This document shows positions 7,342-15,839 of a stretch of DNA of 64,000 nt, in pieces. A model generated the notes under the pieces. It had not been told where the DNA came from, searched no databases, and was given only the letters and a program-made list of their open reading frames with translations. Within the stretch, counting starts at the first letter, position 1; each line of letters opens with the position of its first letter. The stretch comes from Micromonospora sp. WMMA1947 (lineage in GTDB: Bacteria; Actinomycetota; Actinomycetes; Mycobacteriales; Micromonosporaceae), in assembly GCF_027497355.1 (NCBI RefSeq), contig NZ_CP114909.1:4049001-4113000 (forward strand), in the 5' to 3' direction. The translations under genes and the position numbers were made by a program.

Positions 7342-8757
7342 ATGAACAGGCGTGAGATCCTTCGGCGCAGCGCCGCCGCCGGTCTGCTGGCCACCCCCGC
7401 CGCCGGGCTGCTCGCCGGCTGCGCCACGTCGGGTGGGGGCGACGAGGGCGACAAGGACGCGTACAAGGGCACCAAGAGCGAGCAGAACCCGCTCGGCGTG
7501 GCCGAGGACGCCCCGCTGGAAGTGGTGATCTTCAACGGCGGCTTCGGGGAGGAGTACGCCAAGGCCCACGAGGCCATGTACAAGGAGCGGTACCCGAAGG
7601 CGGCGATCAAGCACTCGGCCACCGCGGAGATCAGCAAGACGCTCCAGCCGCGCTTCGTCGACGGCAGCCCGCCGGACGTGGTGAACAACTCCGGCGCCGG
7701 CCAGATCGACTTCAACGGCCTGGTCTCGCAGGACGCGATCGCCGACCTGGGCGAGCTGCTCGCCGCGCCCAGCCTCGACACGCCTGGCAAGACGGTCAAG
7801 GACACGCTGCTGCCCGGCACCGTCGAGGTCGGCTCCTACGACGGCCGGTTCCTGGTGCTCAACTACACCTACACGGTGTACGGCATCTGGCACTCCACCA
7901 AGCTGTTCGCCGACCGCGGCTGGGAGGACGCCAAGACCTGGGACGACCACATCGCGCTCTGCCGCCGGATCAAGGCCGCGGGCATCGCACCCTGGACGTA
8001 CGCCGGTGTGCACCCCCGCTACATGAGCTGGCCGCTGATCTCCACCGCGATCAAGCTCGGCGGCCCCTCGGTCGCGCTGGCGATCGACAACCTGGAGCCG
8101 AACGCCTGGAAGTCGGACGCGATGAAGACCGCCGCCGACGCCTGGCACCAGATCGTCAAGGACAAGTTCATCCTCGACGGCTCCCCGGGCCTGGACCACA
8201 AGCAGTCGCAGACCGCCTGGTGCCAGGGCAAGGCCGCGTTCATCTCCTGCGGCTCCTGGCTGGAGAGCGAGCAGAAGGACGTCACGCCGGCCGGCTTCAA
8301 CATGACCGTCGCGCCGACGCCGAGCCTGGGCAGCGGCGACAAGCTGCCGTACGAGGCGATCCGCGGCACCGCGGGCGAGCCGTTCATGGTGCCGGCCAAG
8401 GCGCGCAACGTCGCCGGCGGCCTGGAGTACTTCCGGACCATGCTGTCCCGCAAGGGCGCCCAGGACTTCACCCGGAAGGTCGCCAGCCTGCCCGTGGTCG
8501 CCGGCGCCACCGAGGGCATCGACCTGCCGTACGGGCTCAGCACCGTGGTCAAGGCGCTCGACGCGTCCGGCTCCAACGGCTTCAACTGGGTCTACAACAA
8601 CTACTACCGCAAGCTGGAGCGCAACCTGGTCGACGCGGCCTGCGGCGAGTTCTTCAGCGGCCGGATCGGCCCGGCCGAGTTCCTCGACCAGTGCCAGAAG
8701 GGCGCCGACTCGATCGCCGGAGACAGCTCGGTCAAGAAGTACAAGCGGTCCGCGTGA
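7342..8757 (+). CDS. ngcE: N-acetylglucosamine/diacetylchitobiose ABC importer, binding lipoprotein (NgcE-like, set 1)
   Basis: A 471-residue solute-binding lipoprotein. The signal has twin arginines (NRREILRRSAAAGLL) and a lipobox LLAGC with Cys27 as the anchor, so Tat export and lipidation are likely. The mature part matches the NgcE type: VVIFNGGFGEEYAKAH, then TYTVYGIWHSTKLFADRGW, the WTYAGVHPRYMSW segment and CQGKAAFISCGSWLESE. In Streptomyces olivaceoviridis NgcE binds GlcNAc and chitobiose. AGGAGATGCG precedes the ATG. The stop overlaps the next start (TGATG at 8755), so ngcEFG is one coupled unit. It is paralogous to the set at 14405-17745. Confidence 0.88.
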   Translation: MNRREILRRSAAAGLLATPAAGLLAGCATSGGGDEGDKDAYKGTKSEQNPLGVAEDAPLEVVIFNGGFGEEYAKAHEAMYKERYPKAAIKHSATAEISKTLQPRFVDGSPPDVVNNSGAGQIDFNGLVSQDAIADLGELLAAPSLDTPGKTVKDTLLPGTVEVGSYDGRFLVLNYTYTVYGIWHSTKLFADRGWEDAKTWDDHIALCRRIKAAGIAPWTYAGVHPRYMSWPLISTAIKLGGPSVALAIDNLEPNAWKSDAMKTAADAWHQIVKDKFILDGSPGLDHKQSQTAWCQGKAAFISCGSWLESEQKDVTPAGFNMTVAPTPSLGSGDKLPYEAIRGTAGEPFMVPAKARNVAGGLEYFRTMLSRKGAQDFTRKVASLPVVAGATEGIDLPYGLSTVVKALDASGSNGFNWVYNNYYRKLERNLVDAACGEFFSGRIGPAEFLDQCQKGADSIAGDSSVKKYKRSA

Positions 8758-9665
8758 TGCGACAGGGCCGCCTCCCCCTGATCCTCACGTTCCTGCTGCC
8801 CCCACTGGCGTTGTACGGCATCTTCGTGCTCTCGCCGTACCTCCAGGCTTTTCAGATCTCCACCACCGACTGGATGGGCTACTCCGCGCAGGCCGACCCG
8901 GTCGGCATGGCGAACTTCCGCACGCTGCTGCACGACGGGTACGTGTGGAACGCGTTGAAGAACAACGCGATCCTGCTCGCCGTGGTGCCGGTGGTGACGA
9001 TCGGGCTGGGCCTGTTCTTCGCCAGCATGCTCACCATGGGCGGCCGCAAGGGCCGGGCCGGTGTGACCGGGGTGCGCGGCACCTCGGTCTACCGGCTCGT
9101 CTACTTCTTCCCCCAGGTGCTCTCGGTGGTGATCATCGCGCTGCTCTGGAAGGAGATCTACAGTCCGACCAGTGGCCTGCTCAACGGCGCCCTGCGCGCC
9201 GTCGGGCTGGCCACCCCGGCCTGGCTCGGCGACCCGCGCTTCGCGTTCTGGTGCGTGCTGGCGGTGATGGTGTGGAGCAACGTCGGCTTCTACGTCGTGC
9301 TCTTCGGCGCCGCCATGCAGGCGATCCCGCGCGACATCTACGAGGCGGTGCTGCTCGACGGCGCGTCCCGCACGACGATGCTGCGGAAGATCACCATTCC
9401 GCTGCTCTGGGACACCATCCAGGTCGCGTGGATCTACCTCGCCATCGCGGCGCTGGACGGCTTCATCCTGGTCCAGCTCATGACCAACGGCGGGCCGAAC
9501 TTCTCCTCCGACGTGATCGGCCTGCGGATGTACGACACGTCGTTCGGCAGCGAGAACAAGTTCGGGTACGCCTCGGCGATCGGCGTGGCGATGTTCTTCC
9601 TGACCCTCTCGGTGGCGGTGCTGGCGCTGCGCACCGCCCGGCGCGATCGGATCGAGTACTCGTGA
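8757..9665 (+). CDS. ngcF: Sugar ABC transporter permease (NgcF-like, set 1)
   Basis: A 302-residue inner-membrane permease of the MalF type with about six membrane segments, beginning MRQGRLPLILTFLLPPLALY. The cytoplasmic EAA loop is IYEAVLLDGASRTTMLRKITIPLL (read in part: EAVLLDGAS), which docks on the ATPase. The ATG shares one base with the binding-protein stop; its own stop overlaps the GTG of the next permease. It should import GlcNAc or chitobiose with its partners. No ATPase is encoded nearby, so it must borrow one. Confidence 0.88.
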   Translation: MRQGRLPLILTFLLPPLALYGIFVLSPYLQAFQISTTDWMGYSAQADPVGMANFRTLLHDGYVWNALKNNAILLAVVPVVTIGLGLFFASMLTMGGRKGRAGVTGVRGTSVYRLVYFFPQVLSVVIIALLWKEIYSPTSGLLNGALRAVGLATPAWLGDPRFAFWCVLAVMVWSNVGFYVVLFGAAMQAIPRDIYEAVLLDGASRTTMLRKITIPLLWDTIQVAWIYLAIAALDGFILVQLMTNGGPNFSSDVIGLRMYDTSFGSENKFGYASAIGVAMFFLTLSVAVLALRTARRDRIEYS

Positions 9666-10576
9666 CCACAGTGGATCCCACCGCGACGACCGCCGGCACC
9701 GCCCTCCCGGTCGACGGCGCGCAACCGGGCGACCGGCCGCCGCGCCGTGAGCTGGGCGTGGCGAACGTCTTCTCGCACGGCTTCCTGCTGCTCTGGGCGG
9801 CCATGACGGTGCTGCCGCTGGCCTGGATGGTGCTCAGCTCGCTCAAGACCAACGGTGAGATCGTCGCCGAGCCGTGGGGGTTGCCGGAGGCGCTGCGGTT
9901 CGACAACTGGACACGCGCCTGGACCACCGCGCACATCGGCCGGTTCTTCTTCAACAGCATCGTCGTGGTGGCCGGCTCGCTGAGCCTGACCATGCTGCTC
10001 GGCGCCACCGCCGCGTACGTCTTCGCGCGCTACGAGTTCCGCGGCCGGCAGGTGGTCTACTACCTGTTCGTCGGCGGCATGATGTTCCCGGTCTTCCTGG
10101 CCCTGGTGCCGCTGTTCTTCGTGGTCCGCAGCGTCGGCCTGCTCGGCACCTGGCCCGGCCTGATCCTGGTCTACACCGCCTACTCGCTGCCGTTCACCGT
10201 GTTCTTCCTGACCGCGTTCTTCCGGACGCTGCCGACGTCGATCGCGGAGGCCGCGCTGATCGACGGCTGCGGGCACTTCCGGCTGTTCTTCCGGGTGATG
10301 CTGCCGATGGCGCGACCGGGACTGATCAGTGTCGGGATCTTCAACTTCCTCAGCCACTGGAACCAGTTCCTGCTGCCCCAGGTGCTTCTGCCGGGCGACG
10401 GGCAGGACCGGATGCTCGCCCAGGGCCTGAGTTCGCTCGCGGTGAGCCAGGGCTACGCCGGTGACTACGCCCAGTTGTTCGCCGGCCTGACCATCGCGGT
10501 GCTGCCGGTGCTCGTGGTGTACGTGGCGTTCCAGCGTCAGGTCCAGTCCGGACTGACTGCCGGGCAGCTCAAGTGA
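9662..10576 (+). CDS. ngcG: Sugar ABC transporter permease (NgcG-like, set 1)
   Basis: A 304-residue MalG-type permease. The GTG start at 9662 overlaps the upstream stop by four bases (GTGA). A hydrophilic tail of about 35 residues precedes six membrane segments (FLLLWAAMTVLPLAWMVLSS is the first). The EAA loop reads AEAALIDGCGHFRLFF, and the C-terminus ends VQSGLTAGQLK as in many carbohydrate permeases. It forms a heterodimer with the upstream permease. There is no ATPase gene downstream; the next gene is an unrelated small membrane protein. Confidence 0.88.
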   Translation: MTTVDPTATTAGTALPVDGAQPGDRPPRRELGVANVFSHGFLLLWAAMTVLPLAWMVLSSLKTNGEIVAEPWGLPEALRFDNWTRAWTTAHIGRFFFNSIVVVAGSLSLTMLLGATAAYVFARYEFRGRQVVYYLFVGGMMFPVFLALVPLFFVVRSVGLLGTWPGLILVYTAYSLPFTVFFLTAFFRTLPTSIAEAALIDGCGHFRLFFRVMLPMARPGLISVGIFNFLSHWNQFLLPQVLLPGDGQDRMLAQGLSSLAVSQGYAGDYAQLFAGLTIAVLPVLVVYVAFQRQVQSGLTAGQLK

Positions 10577-10661
10577 GGTCGTTGCCACAGGTGACGGGGC
10601 AGTGGAGACGTTCGAGCTGACCTAGGGTGAGCCGGCACGCTCATCTATCGACAGGAATCTC

Positions 10662-11372
10662 ATGTTCTTCCTTCTCTACACACTGTTGCTGATGCTCGGC
10701 GGCATCGCGATGGTCGTCGTCGGCGCGGTCGTCAAGGAACAGGGCAAGGGCTCCCGGATCCTCAACGTGGTCATCGGCCTGGCCTTCTTCGGGTACGGCT
10801 TCTACCTGCTGTTCCTGTTCGATGGCGACAGCTACCGGATCTTCTTCTACGTCTTCGTGCTGCCGATCCTGCTGATCGTGCGGGCGGTGAAGGCCCGCAA
10901 GGAGGCCCGCGAGCAGGCCGAGGCGCAGCAGTTCGCCGGCGGACCGCAGTTCGCGGGCGGCCAGCAGTACGGGGGCGGCCAGCAGTACCCGGGCGGGCCG
11001 TCGTTCCCGGGTGGTCAGCAGTACCCGGGCGGGCAGCAGCAGTTCGCGGGTGGGCAGCAGTACCCGGGCGGACAGCAGCAGCACGGCATGTACCCGGGGG
11101 CGGGGCACGGCCAGCCCGGCCAGGGGTTCCCGCCCGCTCCGGGGCAGCACGCCCCGGGTCAGCCCGCACCGTACGGCGCCGCGCCGCAGGGGCACCCGGG
11201 CCAGCCCGCCCCGCAGGGCTGGCACCCGAATCAGCAGGCACCTCAGGGTGGCGCGCCCCAGGGCCACCCGGGTCAGCCCACGCAGTACGGCCCCCCGCCG
11301 CAGGCCCACCCGGGCCAGCCCGCGCCGCAGGGCTGGCACCAGGCTCAGCCGGGTTCGCAAGACCGATACTGA
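10662..11372 (+). CDS. Small membrane protein with a long Gly/Gln/Pro/Tyr repeat tail
   Basis: A 236-residue protein I do not recognise. Residues 1-70 hold two or three hydrophobic segments (FFLLYTLLLMLGGIAMVVVG, FFGYGFYLLFLF, FYVFVLPILLIV). From about residue 85 the chain is low-complexity: units such as GGQQYPGG and QFAGGQ, then AP/GQ units (GHPGQPAPQG, QAHPGQPAPQ). Such tails are probably disordered and cytoplasmic or wall-exposed. AGGAA precedes the ATG. It lies between ngcG and the kinase but in the opposite direction to the kinase, so a link to amino-sugar uptake is only positional. Confidence 0.7.
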   Translation: MFFLLYTLLLMLGGIAMVVVGAVVKEQGKGSRILNVVIGLAFFGYGFYLLFLFDGDSYRIFFYVFVLPILLIVRAVKARKEAREQAEAQQFAGGPQFAGGQQYGGGQQYPGGPSFPGGQQYPGGQQQFAGGQQYPGGQQQHGMYPGAGHGQPGQGFPPAPGQHAPGQPAPYGAAPQGHPGQPAPQGWHPNQQAPQGGAPQGHPGQPTQYGPPPQAHPGQPAPQGWHQAQPGSQDRY

Positions 11373-11417
11373 TCAGCCGGAGTGCCGGCTCACGCCGACA
11401 ACTGCCGGAGGCGGCGA

Positions 11418-11468
11418 GTGGAACGTCATGGGTGTCAAACGGGCGTTTTGACACCCATGGCGTTCCAC
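11418..11468. terminator. Bidirectional terminator / repeated palindrome, copy 1
   Basis: Arms 11418-11439 and 11447-11468 pair over 22 bp with one G-U wobble, leaving a 7-base loop; core CATGGGTGTCAAA / TTTGACACCCATG. It sits between convergent genes (stops at 11372 and 11541). A close relative with the same arm sequence occurs at 63704-63756, also between convergent genes. Confidence 0.6.
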
Positions 11469-11484
11469 CCAACGGCCGAGCCCC

Positions 11485-11531
11485 GCGGCGGGGCGGGCAG
11501 CGCGGCGGGGCGGGCAGCGCGGCGGGGCGGG
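11485..11531. repeat. 17-bp tandem repeat
   Basis: The unit GCGGCGGGGCGGGCAGC occurs twice in full and a third time in part, immediately before the 3' end of the kinase gene. Pure GC except one base per unit; probably replication slippage. Confidence 0.6.
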
Positions 11532-11540
11532 GCGGGCGGG

Positions 11541-12539
11541 TCAGGCGGGTGGGGGCACCAGGCGGGTGTGCAGTGCGGCCGGGTCGGTCACCTCGGGCAG
11601 GTCGCGGGCGGCGAGCCAGGCCGCGGCGGCCGCACCGTCCCCGGCGGTGTGCAGCGGCGCGTCCGGCCAGCGGCCTGCCAGTTCCGCGCGTACCGCGCCG
11701 GCCAGCGGGGTGTCGCCGGTGAGCAGCCCGCCGCCGAGCACCACCGGATCGGCCGCACCCGGCGGGCGGATCCGGGAGACGCTCTCCGCCAGCAGCGCCG
11801 CGGCCTCGGCGATCAGCGCGACGGCCGTCGGCTGCCCGTCGTGGGCCGACGACACGACGAGCGGCGCGAGCCGGGCCAGTTCCACCGGCGGCCGTCGCGT
11901 CACCGCCTGCACCACGGCTCCGGCGGTCGCCCGCGGCTGATCGTCCACAGCGGTGGTGCCGGTCAGCTCCGCCAGCACCTGGCGTCCCAGGTCGTCGGGG
12001 GCTTCCGCGCGGTCCAGGTCGGCCAGTAGCCGGCGGACCGCCTCGCGGCCGAGCCAGAAGCCGGATCCGGCGTCGCCGAGCAGCCAGCCGTGACCGTCGG
12101 CGGTGCGGTCCAGCCGCAGGTCGCGTACCTGGGCGGCGATCGCGCCGGTGCCGGCGACGAGCACGGTGCCGTCCGGGGCAGCCGTACCGGAGGCGTAGGC
12201 GACCAGGGCGTCGCCGTGCACGGCGTACGGGCACCGTAGCCCTGCCTCGGCCCACGCCCGGTCGAACGCGTCGCGGCCGTGCGGGTCGGCCAGGAGGCGG
12301 CCGGCCCCGGCGAGGCCGATGACGCCGGCGCGTACCCGAAGGGGGTCGATGTCGGCGAGCGCCGCGCGCAGGGCGGCGAGCAGCTCGGCGGCGGCCCGTT
12401 CGGCGCCGTGGCTGGTGGGGTTGCCGCCGCCGGCACGGCCGGTGCCCAGGCGTGTGCCGTCGAGGCTCAGCGCGGCCGCGCGGGTGGACGTACCTCCGAC
12501 GTCGAGGCCGACCACGACGGTGTCCGACATGGTCTTCAT
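11541..12539 (-). CDS. N-acetylglucosamine kinase (BadF/BadG-type ATPase)
   Basis: A 332-residue sugar kinase of the ASKHA fold that should phosphorylate GlcNAc at O6 with ATP. Motifs: phosphate-1 VVVGLDVGGTSTRAAAL at the N-terminus, GVIGLAGAGR, HGDALVAYASG (catalytic Asp), VLVAGTGAIAAQV (phosphate-2), GHGWLLGDAGSGFWLG and the adenosine region VVLGGGLL. The start is probably ATG 12539 (GGCGGA upstream) rather than the first in-frame ATG at 12566; 12530 is also possible. It is divergent from the RpiR regulator and lies between two GlcNAc importers, which fits the assignment. Confidence 0.85.
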   Translation of the reverse strand: MKTMSDTVVVGLDVGGTSTRAAALSLDGTRLGTGRAGGGNPTSHGAERAAAELLAALRAALADIDPLRVRAGVIGLAGAGRLLADPHGRDAFDRAWAEAGLRCPYAVHGDALVAYASGTAAPDGTVLVAGTGAIAAQVRDLRLDRTADGHGWLLGDAGSGFWLGREAVRRLLADLDRAEAPDDLGRQVLAELTGTTAVDDQPRATAGAVVQAVTRRPPVELARLAPLVVSSAHDGQPTAVALIAEAAALLAESVSRIRPPGAADPVVLGGGLLTGDTPLAGAVRAELAGRWPDAPLHTAGDGAAAAAWLAARDLPEVTDPAALHTRLVPPPA

Positions 12540-12586
12540 GCTGGTCCGCCGTGTCGCCGGACGCAAGATCGCGCCGGTGCGCCAGG

Positions 12587-12660
12587 TAACAGTTTGAAAA
12601 CTTCACCCACGCTCTTGACACGGAGGGGCCTTCAGTAAGAACTTTTACCACTAACAGTTA
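12587..12660. promoter_or_regulatory. Divergent regulatory region with repeated TAACAGTT boxes
   Basis: Between the kinase and the RpiR gene the direct repeat TAACAGTT occurs at 12587-12594 and 12652-12659, each within a palindrome: AGTTT-GA-AAACT (12591-12602) and TAAC-A-GTTA (12652-12660). A third imperfect palindrome, GTAAGAACTTTTAC, lies at 12635-12648. A -35-like TTGACA is at 12615-12620 facing the RpiR gene. I infer an operator region for the RpiR protein controlling both directions. Confidence 0.45.
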
Positions 12661-12687
12661 ACACTCTTTTCCGAAAGGCTTCCGCCG

Positions 12688-13635
12688 ATGGTCGAGCACG
12701 AGGTGGAGACTTCCGCGGCGACCGCGGTGGTCGATGCCGGTCCGGCCGACCGGCTGGGCGCCGACGGCGTGCTGGCCAGGGTCCGGGCCGGCACGGGGGA
12801 GCTGACCGGGGCGCTGCGCCGGGTCGCTGAGCACGTGCTCAGCGACCCGGAGGCGGCGGCCCGGGCCACCATCGTCGAGCTGGCCGAGCGCAGCGGCACC
12901 TCGCCGGCGACCATCACCCGGTTCTGCCGGGCGATGGGCTTCGAGGGCTACGCCGACCTGCGGCTCGGCATCGCCGCCGAGACCGGGCGGGCGCGCTCGG
13001 CGGGCTGGACCGTCGACATCGGACGCGAGATCCAGCCCGGCGACCCGCTGTCCCGGGTGCTCGACCAGATCATGGCCGCCGACACGCGGGCGATGCACGA
13101 CACCGCCGCGCTGCTCGACCTGGCCGAGGTGGAACGCGCGGCGGTCGCCATCGCCGGGGCCAGCCGGGTGAACATCTTCGGCGCCAGCGGCAGCGCGCTC
13201 GTCGGCGAGGAGATGCAGTTCAGCCTGCACCGCATCGGCGTCGCCGCGTGGGCCTGGAGCGACGTGCACGAGGGGCTGGCCAGCGCCGCGCTGCTGGGCG
13301 CCGGTGACGTCGCCCTCGGGATCTCGCACACCGGGCAGACCCGGGAGACGATCGAGCTGCTCGCCGAGGCCGGCAGCCGCGGTGCCACCACCGTCGCGCT
13401 CACCGGCTTCCCCCGCTCGCCGCTCGCCGAACTGGCCGACATCGTGCTGGTCACCGCCAGCCAGGCCACCACGTTCCGGCCGGACGCGCTCTCCGCCCGG
13501 CACCCGCAACTCGTCGTGCTCGACCTGCTCTACATCGCGGTGGCGCAGCGCACCCACGACCGCGCCCACGCGGCCTTCCGGCGTACCGCCCAGGCCGTCG
13601 ACGGGCACAAGGCCGCGAAGGGGTCCCCATCATGA
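12688..13635 (+). CDS. MurR/RpiR family transcriptional regulator
   Basis: A 315-residue regulator. N-terminal RpiR HTH (residues about 25-105: LRRVAEHVLSDPEAAARATI, then VELAERSGTSPATITRFCRAMGF) and C-terminal SIS domain (about 145-290: ASRVNIFGASGSALVGEEMQ, GISHTGQTRETIELL) that senses a sugar phosphate. Its 3' end overlaps the start of the SIS protein gene by four bases, and the genes continue into ngcEFG set 2, so it is the first cistron of a five-gene operon. It probably responds to GlcNAc-6-P or a related metabolite and controls this operon and the divergent kinase. Confidence 0.9.
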   Translation: MVEHEVETSAATAVVDAGPADRLGADGVLARVRAGTGELTGALRRVAEHVLSDPEAAARATIVELAERSGTSPATITRFCRAMGFEGYADLRLGIAAETGRARSAGWTVDIGREIQPGDPLSRVLDQIMAADTRAMHDTAALLDLAEVERAAVAIAGASRVNIFGASGSALVGEEMQFSLHRIGVAAWAWSDVHEGLASAALLGAGDVALGISHTGQTRETIELLAEAGSRGATTVALTGFPRSPLAELADIVLVTASQATTFRPDALSARHPQLVVLDLLYIAVAQRTHDRAHAAFRRTAQAVDGHKAAKGSPS

Positions 13636-14381
13636 TCAGTGCCCAGCGGTACGCCGACGCGGTCCGCCCGGTGCTCGACCGGCTGGTGGACAGCCAGGCC
13701 GTGGCGGTGGACCGGGCAGCCGACCTGATCGCCTCCGGGCTGCGCTCCGGTGGCGTGCTCCAGGCGTTCGGCGCCGGCCACTCGGAGGCGTTCGCCGCCG
13801 AACTGGTCGCCCGGGCCGGCGGCCTGGTCCCCGCCAACCGGCTCTCCCTGCACGACCTCGTGCTGCACGGCGACGCGCCCCGCGATGTGCTCGCCGACCC
13901 GAAACTGGAACGCGACCCGGCCGTGGCGCACCAGCTCTACGCGCTGGCGGCGCCGCAGCCGGAGGACGTGTTCGTGGTCGCCTCGCAGTCCGGCATCAAC
14001 GGCTCGGTCGTCGAGCTGGCGACGCTCGTCAAGCGTGGCGGCCATCCGCTGATCGCTGTCACCTCGGTCGAGCACACCGCCCGGGTAGCTCCTCGGCACC
14101 CCTCCGGGCACCGGCTCGCCGACCTCGCCGACGTCGTGCTGGACAACGGCGCGCCGTACGGCGACGCACTGCTGCCGCTCGAGGGCGGCGGCGCGGTCTG
14201 TGCGGTCTCCTCGGTCACCGCGGCGCTGCTGGCGCAGCTGCTGACCGCCGAGGTCGTACGACGGTTCCACCAGGCCGGAGAGGTACCCCCTGTCTACCTC
14301 TCCGCCAACGTCCCCGGTGGGGACGAGCACAACCTCGCCCTCGAGTCGCGGTACGCCGGGCGTCTCCGGCGGACCGCCTGA
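13632..14381 (+). CDS. SIS-domain sugar-phosphate protein, UPF0309 (NagS-like)
   Basis: A 249-residue single-SIS protein of the UPF0309 type. Motifs: QAFGAGHSEAFAAELVARAGG (read in part: FGAGHSEAFA), LHDLVLHGD, VFVVASQSGINGSVVELA and the C-terminal PVYLSANVPGGDEHN. The fold binds phosphosugars; relatives include MurNAc-6-P etherase and phosphosugar isomerases. I recall that the S. coelicolor relative SCO4393 (NagS) acts on GlcNAc-6-P and affects GlcNAc sensitivity; treat that as recollection. The ATG overlaps the RpiR stop, and AAGGAGA for ngcE2 follows directly, so it is co-expressed with GlcNAc uptake. Confidence 0.82.
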   Translation: MISAQRYADAVRPVLDRLVDSQAVAVDRAADLIASGLRSGGVLQAFGAGHSEAFAAELVARAGGLVPANRLSLHDLVLHGDAPRDVLADPKLERDPAVAHQLYALAAPQPEDVFVVASQSGINGSVVELATLVKRGGHPLIAVTSVEHTARVAPRHPSGHRLADLADVVLDNGAPYGDALLPLEGGGAVCAVSSVTAALLAQLLTAEVVRRFHQAGEVPPVYLSANVPGGDEHNLALESRYAGRLRRTA

Positions 14382-14404
14382 CCCGACCCACAAGGAGAGA
14401 CAAG

Positions 14405-15817
14405 ATGTCGGTTACCCCCGAGAAGTTCGGCGACGTCAGCCGTCGGACCCTGCTGCGGCGCGCCGCCGCGGCCGGTCTGCTGGCCGTACCGGCGGCGGGT
14501 CTGCTGAGCGCGTGCGCCGGCAGCGAGCCGAGCAAGTCCGACGGCGGCGGCGCGGCCAAGAGCAAGGACAACCCGTTCGGCGTCAAGGACGGCAGCGCGG
14601 TCAAGGTGGTCGTCTTCAACGGTGGCCTGGGCGACCAGTGGGCCAAGGAAGACAAGGTCATCTTCAACGCCAAGCACCCGAACATCACGGTCAACATGTC
14701 TTCGACCCAGAAGATCAAGACCGAAGAGCAGCCCAAGATGGCGACGCAGCCGAGCGACCTGGTGATGAACTCGGGCGCCGACATGATGGACCGCAGCACG
14801 CTGATCAACGAGGGCGCGATCGAGCCGCTGGACGACCTGCTCACCGCGCCGGCCTGGGACAGCGAGGGGACGGTGGCCGACAGCCTGCTGCCGGGCACCG
14901 TCGCCGACGGTACGCAGAACGGCAAGTTCTACGTCGTGAACGTGGCGTACACGGTGTGGGGCAACTGGTACAACGCGGCACTGTTCAAGAAGGAGGGCTG
15001 GACGGCGCCGACCACCTGGGACGAGTTCTTCGCGCTCGCGCCGAAGATCAAGGCCAAGGGCATGGCGCCGTACGTGCACGACGCGGTGCACGGCTACTAC
15101 CCGCGCTGGGCGCTGTTCGCCAGCATCTGGAAGGCGGTCGGCAAGCAGGCCGTCGTCGACATCGACAACCTGAAGGACGGCGCCTGGAAGGCCGACGGCA
15201 TCGTCGCGGCGCTGGAGCCGTGGGAGAAGCTGGTCAAGGACAAGCTGCTGCTGCCGGGCAAGCTCGACCACACCCAGTCGCAGCAGGCGTTCCTGGACGG
15301 CAAGGCGGCCTTCATCCAGGTCGGCACCTGGCTGAAGAACGAGATGGCCGCGACCATCCCGCCGGGCTTCGAGATGACCATCTCCGACTACTGGAGCAAG
15401 AGCGGCGACAAGGCCGCCAAGGACGTCTTCGCCTCCTCCGGCGAGGGCTTCGTGGTGCCCAGCAAGGCCCCGAACAAGGAGGCCGCGAAGGAGTTCCTGC
15501 GGGCCATCCTGTCCAAGGCCGGCTCGGCGAAGTTCGCCGAGCTGACCAAGTCGCTGGCCTCCACCAAGGGCTCCGGCGACAACGTCCAGGACACCGCGCT
15601 GGCGTCGGCGAACTCGCTGATGAAGAACGGCAGCTCGGACCTGATCTCGGTGAAGTTCCCGGACTTCTACGCCGACCTGGACAAGGAGAGCCAGAACCTC
15701 TCCGAGGAGCTGATGGCCGGCCGCCTGACCGCGCAGCAGTTCGTCGACAAGATGCAGGCGGCCGCCGACAAGGTCGCCAAGGACTCGTCGATCAAGAAGC
15801 AGACCCGCACCGCCTGA
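14405..15817 (+). CDS. ngcE: N-acetylglucosamine/diacetylchitobiose ABC importer, binding lipoprotein (NgcE-like, set 2)
   Basis: A 470-residue binding lipoprotein paralogous to the protein at 7342. Twin-arginine signal SRRTLLRRAAAAGLL and lipobox LLSAC (Cys37). Shared features are VKVVVFNGGLGDQWAKED, then VAYTVWGNWYNAALFKKEGW, the PYVHDAVHGYYPRWA segment and FLDGKAAFIQVGTWLKNE. The ATG at 14405 has AAGGAGAG seven bases upstream. It is the third gene of the rpiR-SIS-ngcEFG2 operon. Fine specificity may differ from set 1: the ligand-contact region around YVHDAVHG differs from the YAGVHPRY of set 1. Confidence 0.88.
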   Translation: MSVTPEKFGDVSRRTLLRRAAAAGLLAVPAAGLLSACAGSEPSKSDGGGAAKSKDNPFGVKDGSAVKVVVFNGGLGDQWAKEDKVIFNAKHPNITVNMSSTQKIKTEEQPKMATQPSDLVMNSGADMMDRSTLINEGAIEPLDDLLTAPAWDSEGTVADSLLPGTVADGTQNGKFYVVNVAYTVWGNWYNAALFKKEGWTAPTTWDEFFALAPKIKAKGMAPYVHDAVHGYYPRWALFASIWKAVGKQAVVDIDNLKDGAWKADGIVAALEPWEKLVKDKLLLPGKLDHTQSQQAFLDGKAAFIQVGTWLKNEMAATIPPGFEMTISDYWSKSGDKAAKDVFASSGEGFVVPSKAPNKEAAKEFLRAILSKAGSAKFAELTKSLASTKGSGDNVQDTALASANSLMKNGSSDLISVKFPDFYADLDKESQNLSEELMAGRLTAQQFVDKMQAAADKVAKDSSIKKQTRTA

Positions 15818-15839
15818 TCACCGCGAGGAAGTGAGTCCA

